A DNA stretch of 64,000 nucleotides, from assembly GCF_032393985.1 (NCBI RefSeq), contig NZ_CP135918.1, forward strand, positions 3,100,001 to 3,164,000, given 5' to 3'. Both the position numbers and the translations under genes were made by a program. Under the pieces are notes generated by a model that worked only from the letters and a program-made list of their open reading frames with translations, was not told the DNA's origin and searched no databases. Positions 9,051 through 17,631 of this stretch are shown here, one piece after another. The DNA comes from Fischerella sp. JS2. Its GTDB lineage: Bacteria; Cyanobacteriota; Cyanobacteriia; Cyanobacteriales; Nostocaceae. The stretch's first letter is position 1. Each line of letters starts with the position of its first letter.

Positions 9051-10601
9051 CTAGCAGGATTTACCAAATCCTCCTCCTCCAGGGGTTTCGATGACAAAAA
9101 TATCTCCCGGCTGCATTTGCACTGTCGCTGTGCTGTCTAAATTCTCTTGAGTTCCATCTTGACGTTGTATCCAGTTGCGTCCCACTTGTGCTGCTTCTCC
9201 ACCATTTAACCCAAAGGGAGGAATCACCCGATGTCCAGAGAGAATATTAGCTGTCATCGCTTCTAAAAACTTGATGCGCCGGATGACGCCATTCCCACCT
9301 GAGTGTTTTCCTTTACCGCCACTATCAGGACGCAAACTAAAGCTTTCTACTAAAACAGGATAGCGAGTTTCTAAAACTTCGGGATCGGTAAGGCGGGAGT
9401 TAGTCATGTGGGTATGGACTGCATCAGTACCATCAAAGTTATCCCCGGCGCCAGAACCACCGCAGATAGTTTCATAATACTGATAGCGATCATTACCAAA
9501 AGTAAAATTGTTCATGGTTCCCGCAGAAGCAGCCATGATGCCCAAAGCACCATATAAAGCATCGACAATAGTTTGGGATGTTTCTACATTCCCAGCTACC
9601 ACTGCTGCTGGATAAGTTGGGTTGAGCATACAACCTTCAGGGATAATAATTTCTAGAGGTTTCAGACAGCCGGCATTAAGGGGAATACTATCATCAACCA
9701 AAGTCCGAAATACATATAAAACTGCCGCTTGGGTAACGGCTTTGGGAGCATTGAAATTAGTATTTAATTGTCCAGATGTGCCTGTAAAATCAATAGTAGC
9801 GCTGCGATTTTCTCGATTAATTGTGACTTTGACTTGAATACGTGCGCCGTCATCCATTTCATAAATAAATGAGCCATCTTTGAGAACATCAATTGCTCTT
9901 ATGACTGATTCTTCGGCATTATTTTGGACAAATTTCATGTAAGTTTGAACTGTTTCAAGTCCATATTGAGAAACCATTTTTTGGAGTTCTTGAACTCCTC
10001 TTTCATTGGCAGCAATTTGTGCTTTGAAATCAGCGATATTTTGGTCAGGATTACGAGCCGGATAGGGATGATTTAAGAGTGTTTCTCGTACTTGGTTTTC
10101 TCGGAAATTGCCTTGTTCTACTAAGAGGAAATTATCAAAGAGAATTCCTTCTTCTTCGACTGTGGTACTGTGGGGAGGCATAGAACCAGGGGTAATTCCG
10201 CCTATATCGGCTTGGTGTCCACGGGAAGCTACATAGAAAATAATTTGTTTTTCGTCTTCATTAAAAACGGGGGTAATTGCTGTGACATCGGGGAGATGGG
10301 TGCCGCCGTTATAGGGATTATTAGATAGATAAACATTTCCTGGTTTGAGGGTGTCACCTTTATCATTAATTAAACTACGAACACTTTCACTCATTGAGCC
10401 TAAATGTACGGGAATATGAGGGGCATTAGCTACTAGTAATCCGGATGCATCAAAAATTGCGCAGGAGAAATCTAAACGTTCTTTGATATTTACTGATGCT
10501 GCTGTATTTTGCAGAACAATTCCCATTTGTTCGGCGATAAATTGATAGAGGTTTTTGAAGATTTCGAGGCGGACAGGATCGCTTTGAGTTGTTATGTACA
10601 T
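9051..10601 (-). CDS. hyuB: Hydantoinase B / 5-oxoprolinase-type subunit
   Basis: This 516-residue protein matches the HyuB family: DPVRLEIFKNLYQFIAEQMG at the start, the SMSESVRSL and LSNNPYNGGTHLPDVT segments, ASRGHQADIGGITPGSMPP, and the glycine-rich end FVIETPGGGGFGKSC. HyuB works with HyuA in ATP-dependent opening of 5-oxoproline, hydantoin or related rings in the cytoplasm; the substrate here cannot be read from sequence. The partner hyuA lies on the same strand upstream (11467-13620) with a phosphatase-like gene between them, so all three may form one transcription unit. Confidence 0.9.
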   Translation of the reverse strand: MYITTQSDPVRLEIFKNLYQFIAEQMGIVLQNTAASVNIKERLDFSCAIFDASGLLVANAPHIPVHLGSMSESVRSLINDKGDTLKPGNVYLSNNPYNGGTHLPDVTAITPVFNEDEKQIIFYVASRGHQADIGGITPGSMPPHSTTVEEEGILFDNFLLVEQGNFRENQVRETLLNHPYPARNPDQNIADFKAQIAANERGVQELQKMVSQYGLETVQTYMKFVQNNAEESVIRAIDVLKDGSFIYEMDDGARIQVKVTINRENRSATIDFTGTSGQLNTNFNAPKAVTQAAVLYVFRTLVDDSIPLNAGCLKPLEIIIPEGCMLNPTYPAAVVAGNVETSQTIVDALYGALGIMAASAGTMNNFTFGNDRYQYYETICGGSGAGDNFDGTDAVHTHMTNSRLTDPEVLETRYPVLVESFSLRPDSGGKGKHSGGNGVIRRIKFLEAMTANILSGHRVIPPFGLNGGEAAQVGRNWIQRQDGTQENLDSTATVQMQPGDIFVIETPGGGGFGKSC

Positions 10602-10725
10602 AATAAGTAGATTGGTACAAATAAAGTTAACTATTTGTCATTGTTCATTGGTCATTAGTAAGCGTTAGATATTTTTTTGAAATAAAAGTGCGGAACTAAA
10701 CAATCCGAGAATTAATGTTGAGTTA

Positions 10726-11271
10726 CTAAAGTAATGTTTCTCCTACACGACGACAATCATCTAAAAGTGCATTTAATTCTGCAACTATTTTCCAAGGATT
10801 TTTTCCTTTGAAGACACCTGCGATCGCTGCTTCATAAGGGTTTTTTCCTGTTTTTCTGACTGCTGCGATCGCTTGTTGGTTTGAAAATCCTCGTTTGCTG
10901 ACTAACCAAGCGGCTAATACATGTCCTGTGCGTCCCACTCCCCCGGAACAATGAACTACTACTTTCTCTTTTCGCTGATTTGCAACTGCTAAGAAGGGTA
11001 AAATTTGCTGGATTAGAGTTTGGCGATCGGCATATTGAAAATCTTCTATTGGTGTCCAACAAATTTGATCAATTCCAAATTTTTGGCGGTAGACTTCAAG
11101 TAAGTTTGGATAATGAGCTAGCTGAGTCTGGGGAAGTAAACAGCAAATGCGTTTTATGTCTTGATTTTGCATGAATTCAATCCACTGATTGACTTTTGCA
11201 CTACTGTATCCAGGCCTGGCTGAACCAAATACAATTGTTTCTGTTTCCGAAGCAGCGGCAAATTTGTACAT
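10726..11271 (-). CDS. Dual-specificity/tyrosine-phosphatase-like protein
   Basis: The 181-residue protein carries the cysteine-phosphatase P-loop HCSGGVGRTG at residues 107-116, with catalytic Cys108 and Arg114 both present, followed by the helix HVLAAWLVSKRG. The first part (IKRICCLLPQTQLAHYP) fits the family's fold. It probably hydrolyses a phosphate ester in the cytoplasm; protein, nucleotide or lipid substrates are all possible. Its position between hyuA and hyuB, all on the minus strand, suggests co-transcription. A functional link to oxoprolinase is unproven. Confidence 0.85.
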   Translation of the reverse strand: MYKFAAASETETIVFGSARPGYSSAKVNQWIEFMQNQDIKRICCLLPQTQLAHYPNLLEVYRQKFGIDQICWTPIEDFQYADRQTLIQQILPFLAVANQRKEKVVVHCSGGVGRTGHVLAAWLVSKRGFSNQQAIAAVRKTGKNPYEAAIAGVFKGKNPWKIVAELNALLDDCRRVGETLL

Positions 11272-11466
11272 ATTGTTTTTATTGAAATTATTGAATGCAT
11301 TGCATCATTTAATAATTTGTGTCTGTTGTGAGTTACAAGTATGACCAAAATGTTTGAATTTTCGACCACAGTGCAAGGCGATGAACACAGATGGTCACAG
11401 ATGGATTTTTCGTTGGTGACAACTGTGGTAATTATATGTTTGATTTGTATAAGCTTTATGTAAGGT

Positions 11467-13620
11467 CTAATTATTACGTTGCAAAATTAAATGATTACGT
11501 TCGGTTAAGCTTGCTTGCCATTGGGGTTCGACTACAATTGTGCTAATTTTTTCGACAATGATTGCTGGGCCGTTAATATTATCTTCTGGTTGTAAATCTT
11601 CTCGCCTATAAACAGGTGTATTATGCCATTGGTCAGCAGTAAACATCTGTACTGTTTCAACACATGTAGGTAATTCATTGAGAGGACGACTACGAGTAAT
11701 TAATGGTTCTTCTGGTGTGTCCATTTTCTGAATTACTTCAACTGAAGCTGATTCGACAATTAAGGTTTTTTCTATTTGAATGAAACCATAGCGCAATTTA
11801 TGTTCAACCTCAAATTCTTGCCGCATTATTGCTACATCTAAGGCAAAATCAATAGTCAAAATTGAGTTAGTTCCTTCGTATTTCAAGTTAACTTTTCGGA
11901 CTATTTCTTGTTCGTTGCTTGCTTTCACCCCCCTGTGTCCCCCCTTAGTAAGGGGGGATGAAAGGGGGGTAGAAGTAAGGGGGATATCTAGTTCACTTCT
12001 GGCTTGGGTTTCTAAAAGTTGCATTAATTGTTGTAATTGCGGAATTAATGCTTGGGTTAAAGGCTTTTCTACTCCGCTTTCTCTGATTGCCCTCACATCA
12101 GCTAGTCCCATGCCATAAGCTGAAAGAACTCCGGCGTAAGGATGCAAAAATATCTTTTTCATTCCCAAAGTATCGGCGATTAAACAAGCAACTTGGCCGC
12201 CTGCACCACCAAAACAACAAAGGACATATTGAGTGACATCATAGCCTCGTTGTAAGCTGATTTTTTTAATTGCGTTTGCCATATTCTCGACGGCGATCAC
12301 AATAAATCCGGCGGCTACTTGTTCGGGAGTACGGGTGTTACCTGTGGCATTTTTGATATCTTGGGCTAATTGGGTAAATTTTTGAACGACAATATCTTTA
12401 TCTAAGGGTAAATTGCCGTCTGCACCAAAGACAGGGGGAAAATATTGGGGGTGAATTTTGCCTAACATGACATTAGCATCGGTGACGGCTAAGGGGCCAC
12501 CACGACGGTAACAAGCAGGGCCAGGATTTGATCCCGCCGATTCTGGCCCGACACGATAACTAGAACCATCAAAAAACAAAATTGAACCGCCGCCAGCCGC
12601 AATAGTATTGATTGCTAATACCGGAACTCGCATCCGTGCGCCAGCAATTTCTGATTCTAGTTGACGTTCATATTCTCCTTTAAAGTGGGCGACATCTGTG
12701 CTTGTTCCGCCCATGTCAAAGGTAATGACTAAATCAAAACCTGCTCTTTTACTGGTTTGGACTGCGCCAACAATACCCCCAGCCGGACCACTTAAGATAC
12801 TATCTTTACCTTGAAATTGTACTGCATCGGTTAAGCCGCCATCGGATTTCATAAACATTAATCTTACGCCTGGTAACTGGCTGGCTACTTGGTTAACGTA
12901 ACGACGCAGAATCGGAGTTAAATATGCATCTACAACTGTTGTGTCGCCACGACTTACTAACTTCATTAAAGGACTAACTTGGTGGGATATGGATATCTGC
13001 GTAAAACCAATTTCCTGGGCAAGTTGGGCGACTTGTTGTTCATGATTAGGATAGCGATCGCCATGCATAAATACAATGGCACAACTACGAATGCCTGTGT
13101 TGTAAGCTGTTTGTAAGTCTTTTTTGACCTGTGCAATGTTGACTGGGGTTAATTCGTTACCTCTAGCATCATAGCGTTCTTCTACCTCAATCACTTGTTC
13201 ATAAAGCATTGTGGGTAAAACGATATGTCGGGCGAAGATGTGGGGGCGGTTTTGGTAGCCAATTCGCAATGCATCTTTAAACCCTTTGGTAATCAGAAGA
13301 ACTACGCGATCGCCATGTCTTTCTAACAGGGCATTTGTCGCAACTGTAGTTCCCATTTTTACTACTTCGATGGCTTCTTGGGGTATGGGTTGATTACGGT
13401 AAAGCCCAATGATATCGCGAATACCTTGAATAACTGCGTCTTGATATTGTTCGGGATTTTCTGAAAGTAATTTGTAAACTATAATCCATTGCTGATTGGG
13501 AAGGGGAATAATTAAAAAACGTTCTTGATGTTGTAAGAGTTTGTTTATGATTACTTGATTATCAGTAACAGCAACAATATCTGTAAATGTACCACCGCGA
13601 TCGGCAAAGACTTTTAACAT
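11467..13620 (-). CDS. hyuA: Hydantoinase A / 5-oxoprolinase-type subunit
   Basis: This 717-residue protein is the actin-fold ATPase partner of HyuB. It has the N-terminal phosphate loop DRGGTFTDIVA, GTTVATNALLERHGDRV, the central DMGGTSTDVAHF, AINTIAAGGGSI, VGPESAGSNPGPACY and CCFGGAGGQVA. Near residue 560 it carries an insertion (DIPLTSTPLSSPLTKGGHRG) that reads as translated intergenic-type repeat DNA, listed separately; the frame stays open through it. A second possible insertion near residues 30-50 repeats a KLL-type segment. The phosphatase-like gene and hyuB follow on the same strand. Whether the subunit still works is not evident, but all core motifs are present. Confidence 0.88.
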   Translation of the reverse strand: MLKVFADRGGTFTDIVAVTDNQVIINKLLQHQERFLIIPLPNQQWIIVYKLLSENPEQYQDAVIQGIRDIIGLYRNQPIPQEAIEVVKMGTTVATNALLERHGDRVVLLITKGFKDALRIGYQNRPHIFARHIVLPTMLYEQVIEVEERYDARGNELTPVNIAQVKKDLQTAYNTGIRSCAIVFMHGDRYPNHEQQVAQLAQEIGFTQISISHQVSPLMKLVSRGDTTVVDAYLTPILRRYVNQVASQLPGVRLMFMKSDGGLTDAVQFQGKDSILSGPAGGIVGAVQTSKRAGFDLVITFDMGGTSTDVAHFKGEYERQLESEIAGARMRVPVLAINTIAAGGGSILFFDGSSYRVGPESAGSNPGPACYRRGGPLAVTDANVMLGKIHPQYFPPVFGADGNLPLDKDIVVQKFTQLAQDIKNATGNTRTPEQVAAGFIVIAVENMANAIKKISLQRGYDVTQYVLCCFGGAGGQVACLIADTLGMKKIFLHPYAGVLSAYGMGLADVRAIRESGVEKPLTQALIPQLQQLMQLLETQARSELDIPLTSTPLSSPLTKGGHRGVKASNEQEIVRKVNLKYEGTNSILTIDFALDVAIMRQEFEVEHKLRYGFIQIEKTLIVESASVEVIQKMDTPEEPLITRSRPLNELPTCVETVQMFTADQWHNTPVYRREDLQPEDNINGPAIIVEKISTIVVEPQWQASLTERNHLILQRNN
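11926..11984. repeat. C/G-run repeat inserted in frame within hyuA
   Basis: A strong hairpin, CCCCCCTTAGTAAGGGGGG (11939-11957), is flanked by further C- and G-runs. On the coding strand it adds about 20 residues (SSPLTKGGHRG) without breaking the frame. Confidence 0.75.
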
Positions 13621-13912
13621 AGTTCGATTTTCTGTATGGTCTAGACGTAGGATAGCAGTCGGATTAAAAGTGTTTCTACTTTAAATTGTTATCTAAATCA
13701 CTCGTTTTGGGCATTATAAGTTCAGCCATGAATACATAATATTGATGAGGCGCAATATCACCCTTTGAAGTAACGACCGATCAATTTTCATAATAAAGTA
13801 AAGTATTTTGGGTGAAGCAGAGTACAAATTAACATTAATTTTCTGCTTTATTAGTTTACAGCTTTACCCAAACTACATAAAAACTTTATGATTTTGGACT
13901 TTTCCCTCGTTC
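13621..13912. other. Intergenic, no gene seen
   Basis: This AT-rich stretch lies upstream of hyuA and downstream of the toxin-like gene. I see no repeat or hairpin strong enough to report. It should contain the hyuA promoter. Confidence 0.5.
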
Positions 13913-14443
13913 CTAAGCTTTTGATCTTGGTGGAGGTTCGGACGGCTTTTGAAGAATTTCAATAATTACAGTAATGACTTCATTGATTTTATCATCTTTC
14001 AGTTTCCCAATATGTCGAATAACATTACTTGTGTCAACAGTTGCAATAATGTTAGGGCGAATATAGCAAGGACTTAAGTTTAGCTTTCCAATCCTGAAGT
14101 TTTTGTCTTCTAACTTAATTTGATAATCTCTGCCTGGTTTACTAGTTATCGGACAGACAATGATATTATTACTATCTGATTCGGCAATTACCAAAGCAGG
14201 TCGTCTTTTAGTAGTAGACGAATCAGAAAAAGGAAAAGGTAATAAATCCTTCCAAGCTTCCTCTTCTTCTGGATCGAGCCAAACTCTGTTCAGTGATGAC
14301 TCACTCAATTCAAGAAAATCTTTTATTATTTGAGAATCATCTATCTCGCTAGCTTGTAAATTTATAACTCTTTCAAGAGATAGTCCAGTTAGTTTTATAC
14401 TAGAGCTAAATCGATACCTTCCTGTTGCAAACCTTGCTCTCAT
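13913..14443 (-). CDS. MazF/PemK-type toxin domain fused to an antitoxin-like N-terminus (likely decayed locus)
   Basis: Residues from about 67 on (LPFPFSDSSTTKRRPALVIA, IVCPITSKPGRDYQI, YIRPNIIATVD) are a MazF/PemK endoribonuclease fold missing its first beta strand. Residues 20-66 look like a cyanobacterial antitoxin: a helical stretch, then SSLNRVWLDPEEEEAWKDL, the usual C-terminal pattern of such proteins. Two genes therefore appear joined in frame. Upstream, an ATG at 14480 opens another frame (MYEFAIQPKTLHEA) that stops at once by TGA and would otherwise read on as EQGLQQEGIDLALV, which points to further decay. The product may be inactive. The N-terminal 20 residues of the annotated frame may not be real. 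Confidence 0.6.
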   Translation of the reverse strand: MRARFATGRYRFSSSIKLTGLSLERVINLQASEIDDSQIIKDFLELSESSLNRVWLDPEEEEAWKDLLPFPFSDSSTTKRRPALVIAESDSNNIIVCPITSKPGRDYQIKLEDKNFRIGKLNLSPCYIRPNIIATVDTSNVIRHIGKLKDDKINEVITVIIEILQKPSEPPPRSKA

Positions 14444-14669
14444 GCTTCGTGTAAAGTTTTTGGTTGAATTGCAAATTCATACATATATAGTCAGTGCGTT
14501 GCGCTTCCTTTCACTTATTGTTGTTTCTTTAAATAAAGATTTTACTTTGAGTAAACTTAAGATGTATTATTAACATAATATGCTAAATCTAGCATATTAA
14601 AAGCATAAGTTCTTCAATAAAACCAGGTGAGTGGGTTGGACACTCGCTTGATGATTTGAGAGACCTCTT
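14444..14669. other. Intergenic with remnant antitoxin-side coding sequence
   Basis: The minus strand from 14480 keeps coding-like sequence interrupted by a TGA (see the toxin-like gene). The rest is AT-rich without recognisable features. Confidence 0.4.
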
Positions 14670-16454
14670 TCAAATTAGGAATTTGGCAAATTTACCTAAA
14701 TTTTCCTGACGCCACTTAGCGTCTAGTTTGCGATTTGTTCGCAACTCTAACACTCGTATGCCACTGGTAGGTAGAGGGTTTAATTTTGTTTGCAATTGTT
14801 CCCAGGCATTAATTAATTCATATTGCACGCCATAGGTAGCACACAATTGGAAAAAATCTATATCTTGTGGTGTGGTAAAAAATTCTTCAAATGGTGGTTC
14901 AAACTGAGCAATAGGTAACATTTCAAAGATGCCACCACCATTGTTGTTAACTAACACAATTGTTAGATGTCCAACAAATTTATTTCTGATTAAAAAGCCA
15001 TTTGTATCATGTAATAGTGCTAAATCTCCAGTTAACATGACACTGCTTTGATGACGATGGGCAATTCCCAAAGCGGTAGATAATGTCCCATCTATACCGT
15101 TTGCACCCCGATTAAAGAAGGGTCGTATACCAGAATGGTTGGGTTGCCAAAAATATTCTACATCTCGCACAGGCATACTATTGGCAATAAATAAAGGTGT
15201 TTCTGGCGGTAGATTTTGAGAAAGTAACCAAGCAATTTTACTTTCTAATAAATCGTCTATTTCCTTAAAGGTATGATCAATATTTGTTCTGACTTGTGCT
15301 TCGACTTGATGCCATAGTTGCAAGTAAGAGGGTGGGGTGGTGGGGTAATAGGGTGATAGGGAGAGTTCACCCTCTTGTTTGCTGACTAATTCTTCTACAT
15401 TTACCCGTAGATGAATTGTCTGACTGTGGAGAGGATCAAGATTTTGATCACTGGGGTCAATTACCCAACGTCTTGCAGCAGTGGATTTTAGCCAGTTACG
15501 CAGTACTGGACTGGTGGGCATTTCACCAATTTGAATTACTATTTCTGGTGTCAGCTGTTTTGCTAGTTGCTGATTCCGCAATATCAGGTCATAAGTAGAG
15601 ATAATGTGAGGATTGATATTAGCATGATTTCTCACAGGAGATAATCCTTCAGCTAAGACTGGAAATTGCAAGGTTTGGGCAAGTTGGGCGATCGCTTGAC
15701 AGTATTCCTGTCGCTGTTGTGGTTGGGAAACTCCAGCTATAATTATTCCTCGTTCAGAGTTGTGCCAATCGTCAAGGGAAACAGATAGGGTGATTGGGAG
15801 ATGGGGTGGTGGGGAGAATTTCGTAACGTGAGCAAAAAATTCTTCTGGATTAAATTGTGATTTTAGAGACGCAAAATTTTGCGTCTCTACATTTGCGTCA
15901 GGAATAGGTGCGAGGGGGTCGCGAAAGGGTATATTTAGGTGTATGGGGCCAGCGACAGGGTAGAGCGATCGCTCCCAAGCATAAACCATTGTTTGCCGTA
16001 GATAAGCTAGCATCCCCATCTCTGCTACAGGTACAGCTAACTCTGTTTGCCAGTTGGGGTAACTGCCATATAATTTCAACTGGTCTATGGTTTGTCCAGA
16101 ATGACAATCCCGCAATTCTGGTGGTCTATCGGCGGTTAAAACTAGCAGTGGTACACGAGTTTGTTTCGCTTCAATTACTGCTGGGTAAAAATTTGCTCCC
16201 GCCGTCCCTGAGGTACAAACTATAGCTGTGGGTAATCCTGTGATTTTTGCCCTTCCTAAGGCAAAAAAAGCTGCGGAACGTTCATCCAGAATGGAAATAA
16301 CATCAATTTCTGGTGTTTGTTGAGCAAAAGCAACCGCTAATGGTGTGGAACGGGAACCAGGACAAATGATAGCAGTTGTTAACCCCAAGTGCTTCAACGT
16401 TTGTGTCAATACGGAAGCCCAAACTTCATTTATGTTTCTAAAACCAATTGACAT
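14670..16454 (-). CDS. menD: 2-succinyl-5-enolpyruvyl-6-hydroxy-3-cyclohexene-1-carboxylate synthase
   Basis: This ThDP-dependent enzyme joins isochorismate and 2-oxoglutarate in phylloquinone (vitamin K1, photosystem I cofactor) synthesis. It has MSIGFRNINEVWASVLTQTL at the start, ICPGSRSTPLA, the conserved ERSAAFFALGRAK, and the ThDP/Mg region GDLALLHDTNGFL to VNNNGGGIFEMLP. I start it at the ATG at 16454; the frame runs on to 16553, but that extension translates C/T-rich repeat DNA. Inside the gene a 24-bp palindrome (15865-15888) and G-rich repeat-like patches near 15335-15365 and 15785-15815 add residues in frame. folB is divergent. Confidence 0.93.
   Translation of the reverse strand: MSIGFRNINEVWASVLTQTLKHLGLTTAIICPGSRSTPLAVAFAQQTPEIDVISILDERSAAFFALGRAKITGLPTAIVCTSGTAGANFYPAVIEAKQTRVPLLVLTADRPPELRDCHSGQTIDQLKLYGSYPNWQTELAVPVAEMGMLAYLRQTMVYAWERSLYPVAGPIHLNIPFRDPLAPIPDANVETQNFASLKSQFNPEEFFAHVTKFSPPPHLPITLSVSLDDWHNSERGIIIAGVSQPQQRQEYCQAIAQLAQTLQFPVLAEGLSPVRNHANINPHIISTYDLILRNQQLAKQLTPEIVIQIGEMPTSPVLRNWLKSTAARRWVIDPSDQNLDPLHSQTIHLRVNVEELVSKQEGELSLSPYYPTTPPSYLQLWHQVEAQVRTNIDHTFKEIDDLLESKIAWLLSQNLPPETPLFIANSMPVRDVEYFWQPNHSGIRPFFNRGANGIDGTLSTALGIAHRHQSSVMLTGDLALLHDTNGFLIRNKFVGHLTIVLVNNNGGGIFEMLPIAQFEPPFEEFFTTPQDIDFFQLCATYGVQYELINAWEQLQTKLNPLPTSGIRVLELRTNRKLDAKWRQENLGKFAKFLI
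15865..15888. repeat. Perfect 24-bp palindrome inside menD
   Basis: The arms AGAGACGCAAAA and TTTTGCGTCTCT are exact reverse complements. The element is a variant of the GAGACGCGA palindromes seen between genes elsewhere in the window. In menD it reads ETQNFASL in frame. Confidence 0.8.
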
Positions 16455-16651
16455 GGATTTTTGTGAAATAGGGGATGGGAGACAAAGGAGACGACTTGGA
16501 GGACAAGGGAGACGGGAGAGTGGTAGGGAGTGTAGGGAGTAGAGGAATAACAACTAACTACTAACTATTGACCATTGACCATTTACTATCAACAAACAAT
16601 ATATGACTTGCTTTACAATCCTATAGGCAAAATTCGCTCTTTTATTTTTAT

Positions 16652-17011
16652 ATGGACTGCATTGATGTAACGGGAATTCGTACCTATGGCTACACTGGCT
16701 ATCTACCAGAGGAACAGGTGCTAGGACAGTGGTTTGAGGTAGATGTGAAGTTATGGTTGGATCTCAAATCAGCAGGCAAAACTGATGCGATCGCAGATAC
16801 TGTTGACTACCGTCGAGTTATTAATTTAGTGCAACATCTGATCAAAACATCAAAGTTCGCTTTGATTGAACGACTCGTAGCTGTAATTGCAGATTCTATT
16901 TTGCAAGAGTGCGATCGTCTCACACAAGTTCAAGTCACTCTCAGTAAACTTGCTGCACCCATCCCAGACTTCGGTGGCAAAATCAGCATTTGTGTAACTA
17001 GAAGCAGGTAA
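16652..17011 (+). CDS. folB: Dihydroneopterin aldolase
   Basis: The 119-residue protein matches FolB throughout: IDVTGIRTYGYTGYLPEEQVLGQWFEVDV contains the conserved Tyr and Glu of the active site, and TVDYRRVINLVQHLI and ALIERLVAVIADSIL follow, with the C-terminal KLAAPIPDFGGKISI. FolB cleaves dihydroneopterin to 6-hydroxymethyl-dihydropterin in folate synthesis. The start at 16652 gives the normal family length. It is divergent from menD, separated by about 200 bp of repeat-rich DNA. Confidence 0.93.
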   Translation: MDCIDVTGIRTYGYTGYLPEEQVLGQWFEVDVKLWLDLKSAGKTDAIADTVDYRRVINLVQHLIKTSKFALIERLVAVIADSILQECDRLTQVQVTLSKLAAPIPDFGGKISICVTRSR

Positions 17012-17631
17012 TGGGGGAGATGGGGAACTCGGGGGCCCCACTCCCCCAAGGGAGTGGGGATTAGGGGCAGTAGGGGGAGTATGAGGGGTGTGTAGACGCG
17101 TAGCGGCTTAAGGTAAGGGTGGAGTGTGAGGGGACAAGGAGTGTGAGGGGACAAGCAGGACAAGGGAGATGAGATGATTGACCATATCTCACCGAGAATA
17201 ACCAATGACCAATGACCACTAAGAACTAACAGCTAACTATTAGTTATTAATATAAATATCATAAGACAATACTTATACAAAAAATACTTATTAACATACC
17301 TCCCTAATAAACTGTAATTAAGTTGGGGAACTGGATGTTTTAAATTTGATAAATAGAAGAAATGTGCTATACACTGCCAATAGTTATCAAGCTTATCTAA
17401 AAATTTTTAAACAACATTATATTAACTTGATATTAAACAGTCCAATTAGTTTTAATTGGTTAATTAAGAGTTAAAAAATAGACAATTTTCTAAAAAACAG
17501 CAGCAGGTAGCGATTAATTTAGTTAAGTAAGACACAGTAGGACAAGGGATTTATTATGATAGGATTACGGTCTTCTAAACTTAACTAACATCGACAACAC
17601 AATTCGCTCCTATAGAACTGGTAATTTTAGT
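17012..17631. other. 620-bp intergenic region, repeats then AT-rich leader
   Basis: The first 200 bp are repeats: a 10-bp-stem hairpin at 17036-17059 (CCCCACTCCC/GGGAGTGGGG) without a T-run, and the long dispersed element at 17071-17216. From 17220 to 17631 the DNA is AT-rich and I find no gene; it probably carries the promoter and leader of the GGDEF gene. Confidence 0.6.
17071..17216. repeat. 146-bp dispersed element, copy 1
   Basis: It contains 'gtgtgtagacgcgtagcgg', 'cttaaggtaagggtggag', 'gatgattgaccatatctc' and ends in 'aatgaccaatgac'. It is nearly identical, in opposite orientation, to 33486-33614; the only clear difference is a 17-18 bp tandem duplication (gtgtgaggggacaag) present here. 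Confidence 0.85.

Noticed and set aside
17036-17059. folB terminator
   Set aside because: The 10-bp stem is perfect but no T-run follows, and the same kind of G/C hairpin occurs in other repeat patches.
16930-17205. 91-codon minus-strand ORF over the folB end and repeats
   Set aside because: Pro/Leu/Ser-rich peptide from C/T-rich repeat DNA, antisense to folB.
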